Shown piece by piece: positions 32,395 through 32,562 of a DNA stretch of 32,562 nucleotides. The stretch is from an uncultured Bacteroidales bacterium (GTDB lineage Bacteria > Bacteroidota > Bacteroidia > Bacteroidales > UBA932): positions 1 through 32,562 of the forward strand of contig CAMYVB010000019.1 in the NCBI GenBank assembly GCA_947302175.1, read 5' to 3'. The notes under the pieces are model-generated. The model made no database searches. It saw only the letters and a program-made list of their open reading frames with translations, and was not told the origin of the DNA. The stretch's first letter is position 1. The number at the start of each line of letters is the position of its first letter. The translations under genes were made by a program, and so were the position numbers.

Positions 32395-32562
32395 CCCCAA
32401 CCCTGCCCAAAACGGCCTCTCCCCCCGCCGAAGGAACGCCGCCGGGGAGAGCGACCCTCGCCCGGCACAAGAATGGGCCCTGGCGTGCCCGGAAGGCGGA
32501 CGTGATTGCTCTCTGTCTTTAACTGAAAAAGGTTGACTCACAAACAAGAGTTACCCATGTTC
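32395..32562. other. GC-rich intergenic edge with one hairpin
   Basis: No gene is seen. CTCTCCCC (32417-32424) and GGGGAGAG (32444-32451) form an 8-bp inverted repeat around a GC-rich 19-nt loop. The Arg/Gly/Pro-rich translations of this stretch look non-coding. Confidence 0.45.

Noticed and set aside
32335..32547. N-terminal extension of the propeller-like protein
   Set aside because: It would precede both the promoter box and the signal peptide; the composition is non-coding in character.

Overview
The window looks like chromosomal DNA from a GC-rich member of Bacteroidales. Several things point there. Promoter-like TAnnTTTG boxes sit upstream of most divergent or leading genes. A serine palmitoyltransferase of the Bacteroidetes type is present. 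A TPP riboswitch controls a TonB receptor plus a PnuC-family permease, an arrangement typical of Bacteroidetes thiamine uptake. TrpB2, Uup-type ABC-F and long periplasmic M16 peptidases also fit. There is no phage, no insertion sequence with a transposase, no CRISPR array, and no tRNA or rRNA.

Layout. Positions 1-633 hold no convincing gene but contain a chain of hairpins and a 21-bp long-range stem that could be a structured RNA. Positions 634-9313 (minus) form one tightly packed eight-gene operon: a ureohydrolase-like protein, gcvT, gcvH, gcvPA, gcvPB (the complete glycine cleavage T/H/P set with a split P protein), an M23 lipoprotein, trmO and uup. Divergent to it are a small unknown protein and a large M16 peptidase (9420-12765), ended by a strong bidirectional terminator that faces guaA. 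guaA (minus) is divergent from a sphingolipid-type cluster (14569-16852): serine palmitoyltransferase, a short-chain dehydrogenase that is a good candidate for the next step (3-ketosphinganine reduction), and a PqqD-like protein.

Next come a GPH-family sugar/cation symporter, a RelA/SpoT-domain alarmone synthetase and an NhaP2-type K+/H+ antiporter in one run (17068-21051). Convergent to it is the thiamine-uptake operon (TPP riboswitch, TonB receptor, PnuT; 24160-21081). Positions 24263-30978 (plus) carry TrpB2 followed by three secreted proteins: a tandem alpha/beta hydrolase, a CE20/sialate-O-acetylesterase-like SGNH enzyme and a parallel beta-helix protein. This looks like a small polysaccharide-deacetylation module. 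A secreted propeller-like protein of unknown role (31300-32334, minus) closes the window.

The most unusual material is between genes and in one protein linker. (i) A CCCTGAGCNTGTCGAAGG repeat occurs singly at 12838 and 16876, where it forms an intrinsic terminator, and as a seven-copy array of two 78-bp triplets plus one at 31006-31182. (ii) A second repeat family has a conserved 23-nt loop and different but self-complementary stems; one copy is intergenic and one lies inside the uup coding region. (iii) The candidate RNA sits at 117-390. None of the enzymes amounts to a wholly new system; the best functional leads are the SPT-SDR-PqqD cluster, the ureohydrolase heading the gcv operon, and the alarmone synthetase between two transporters.
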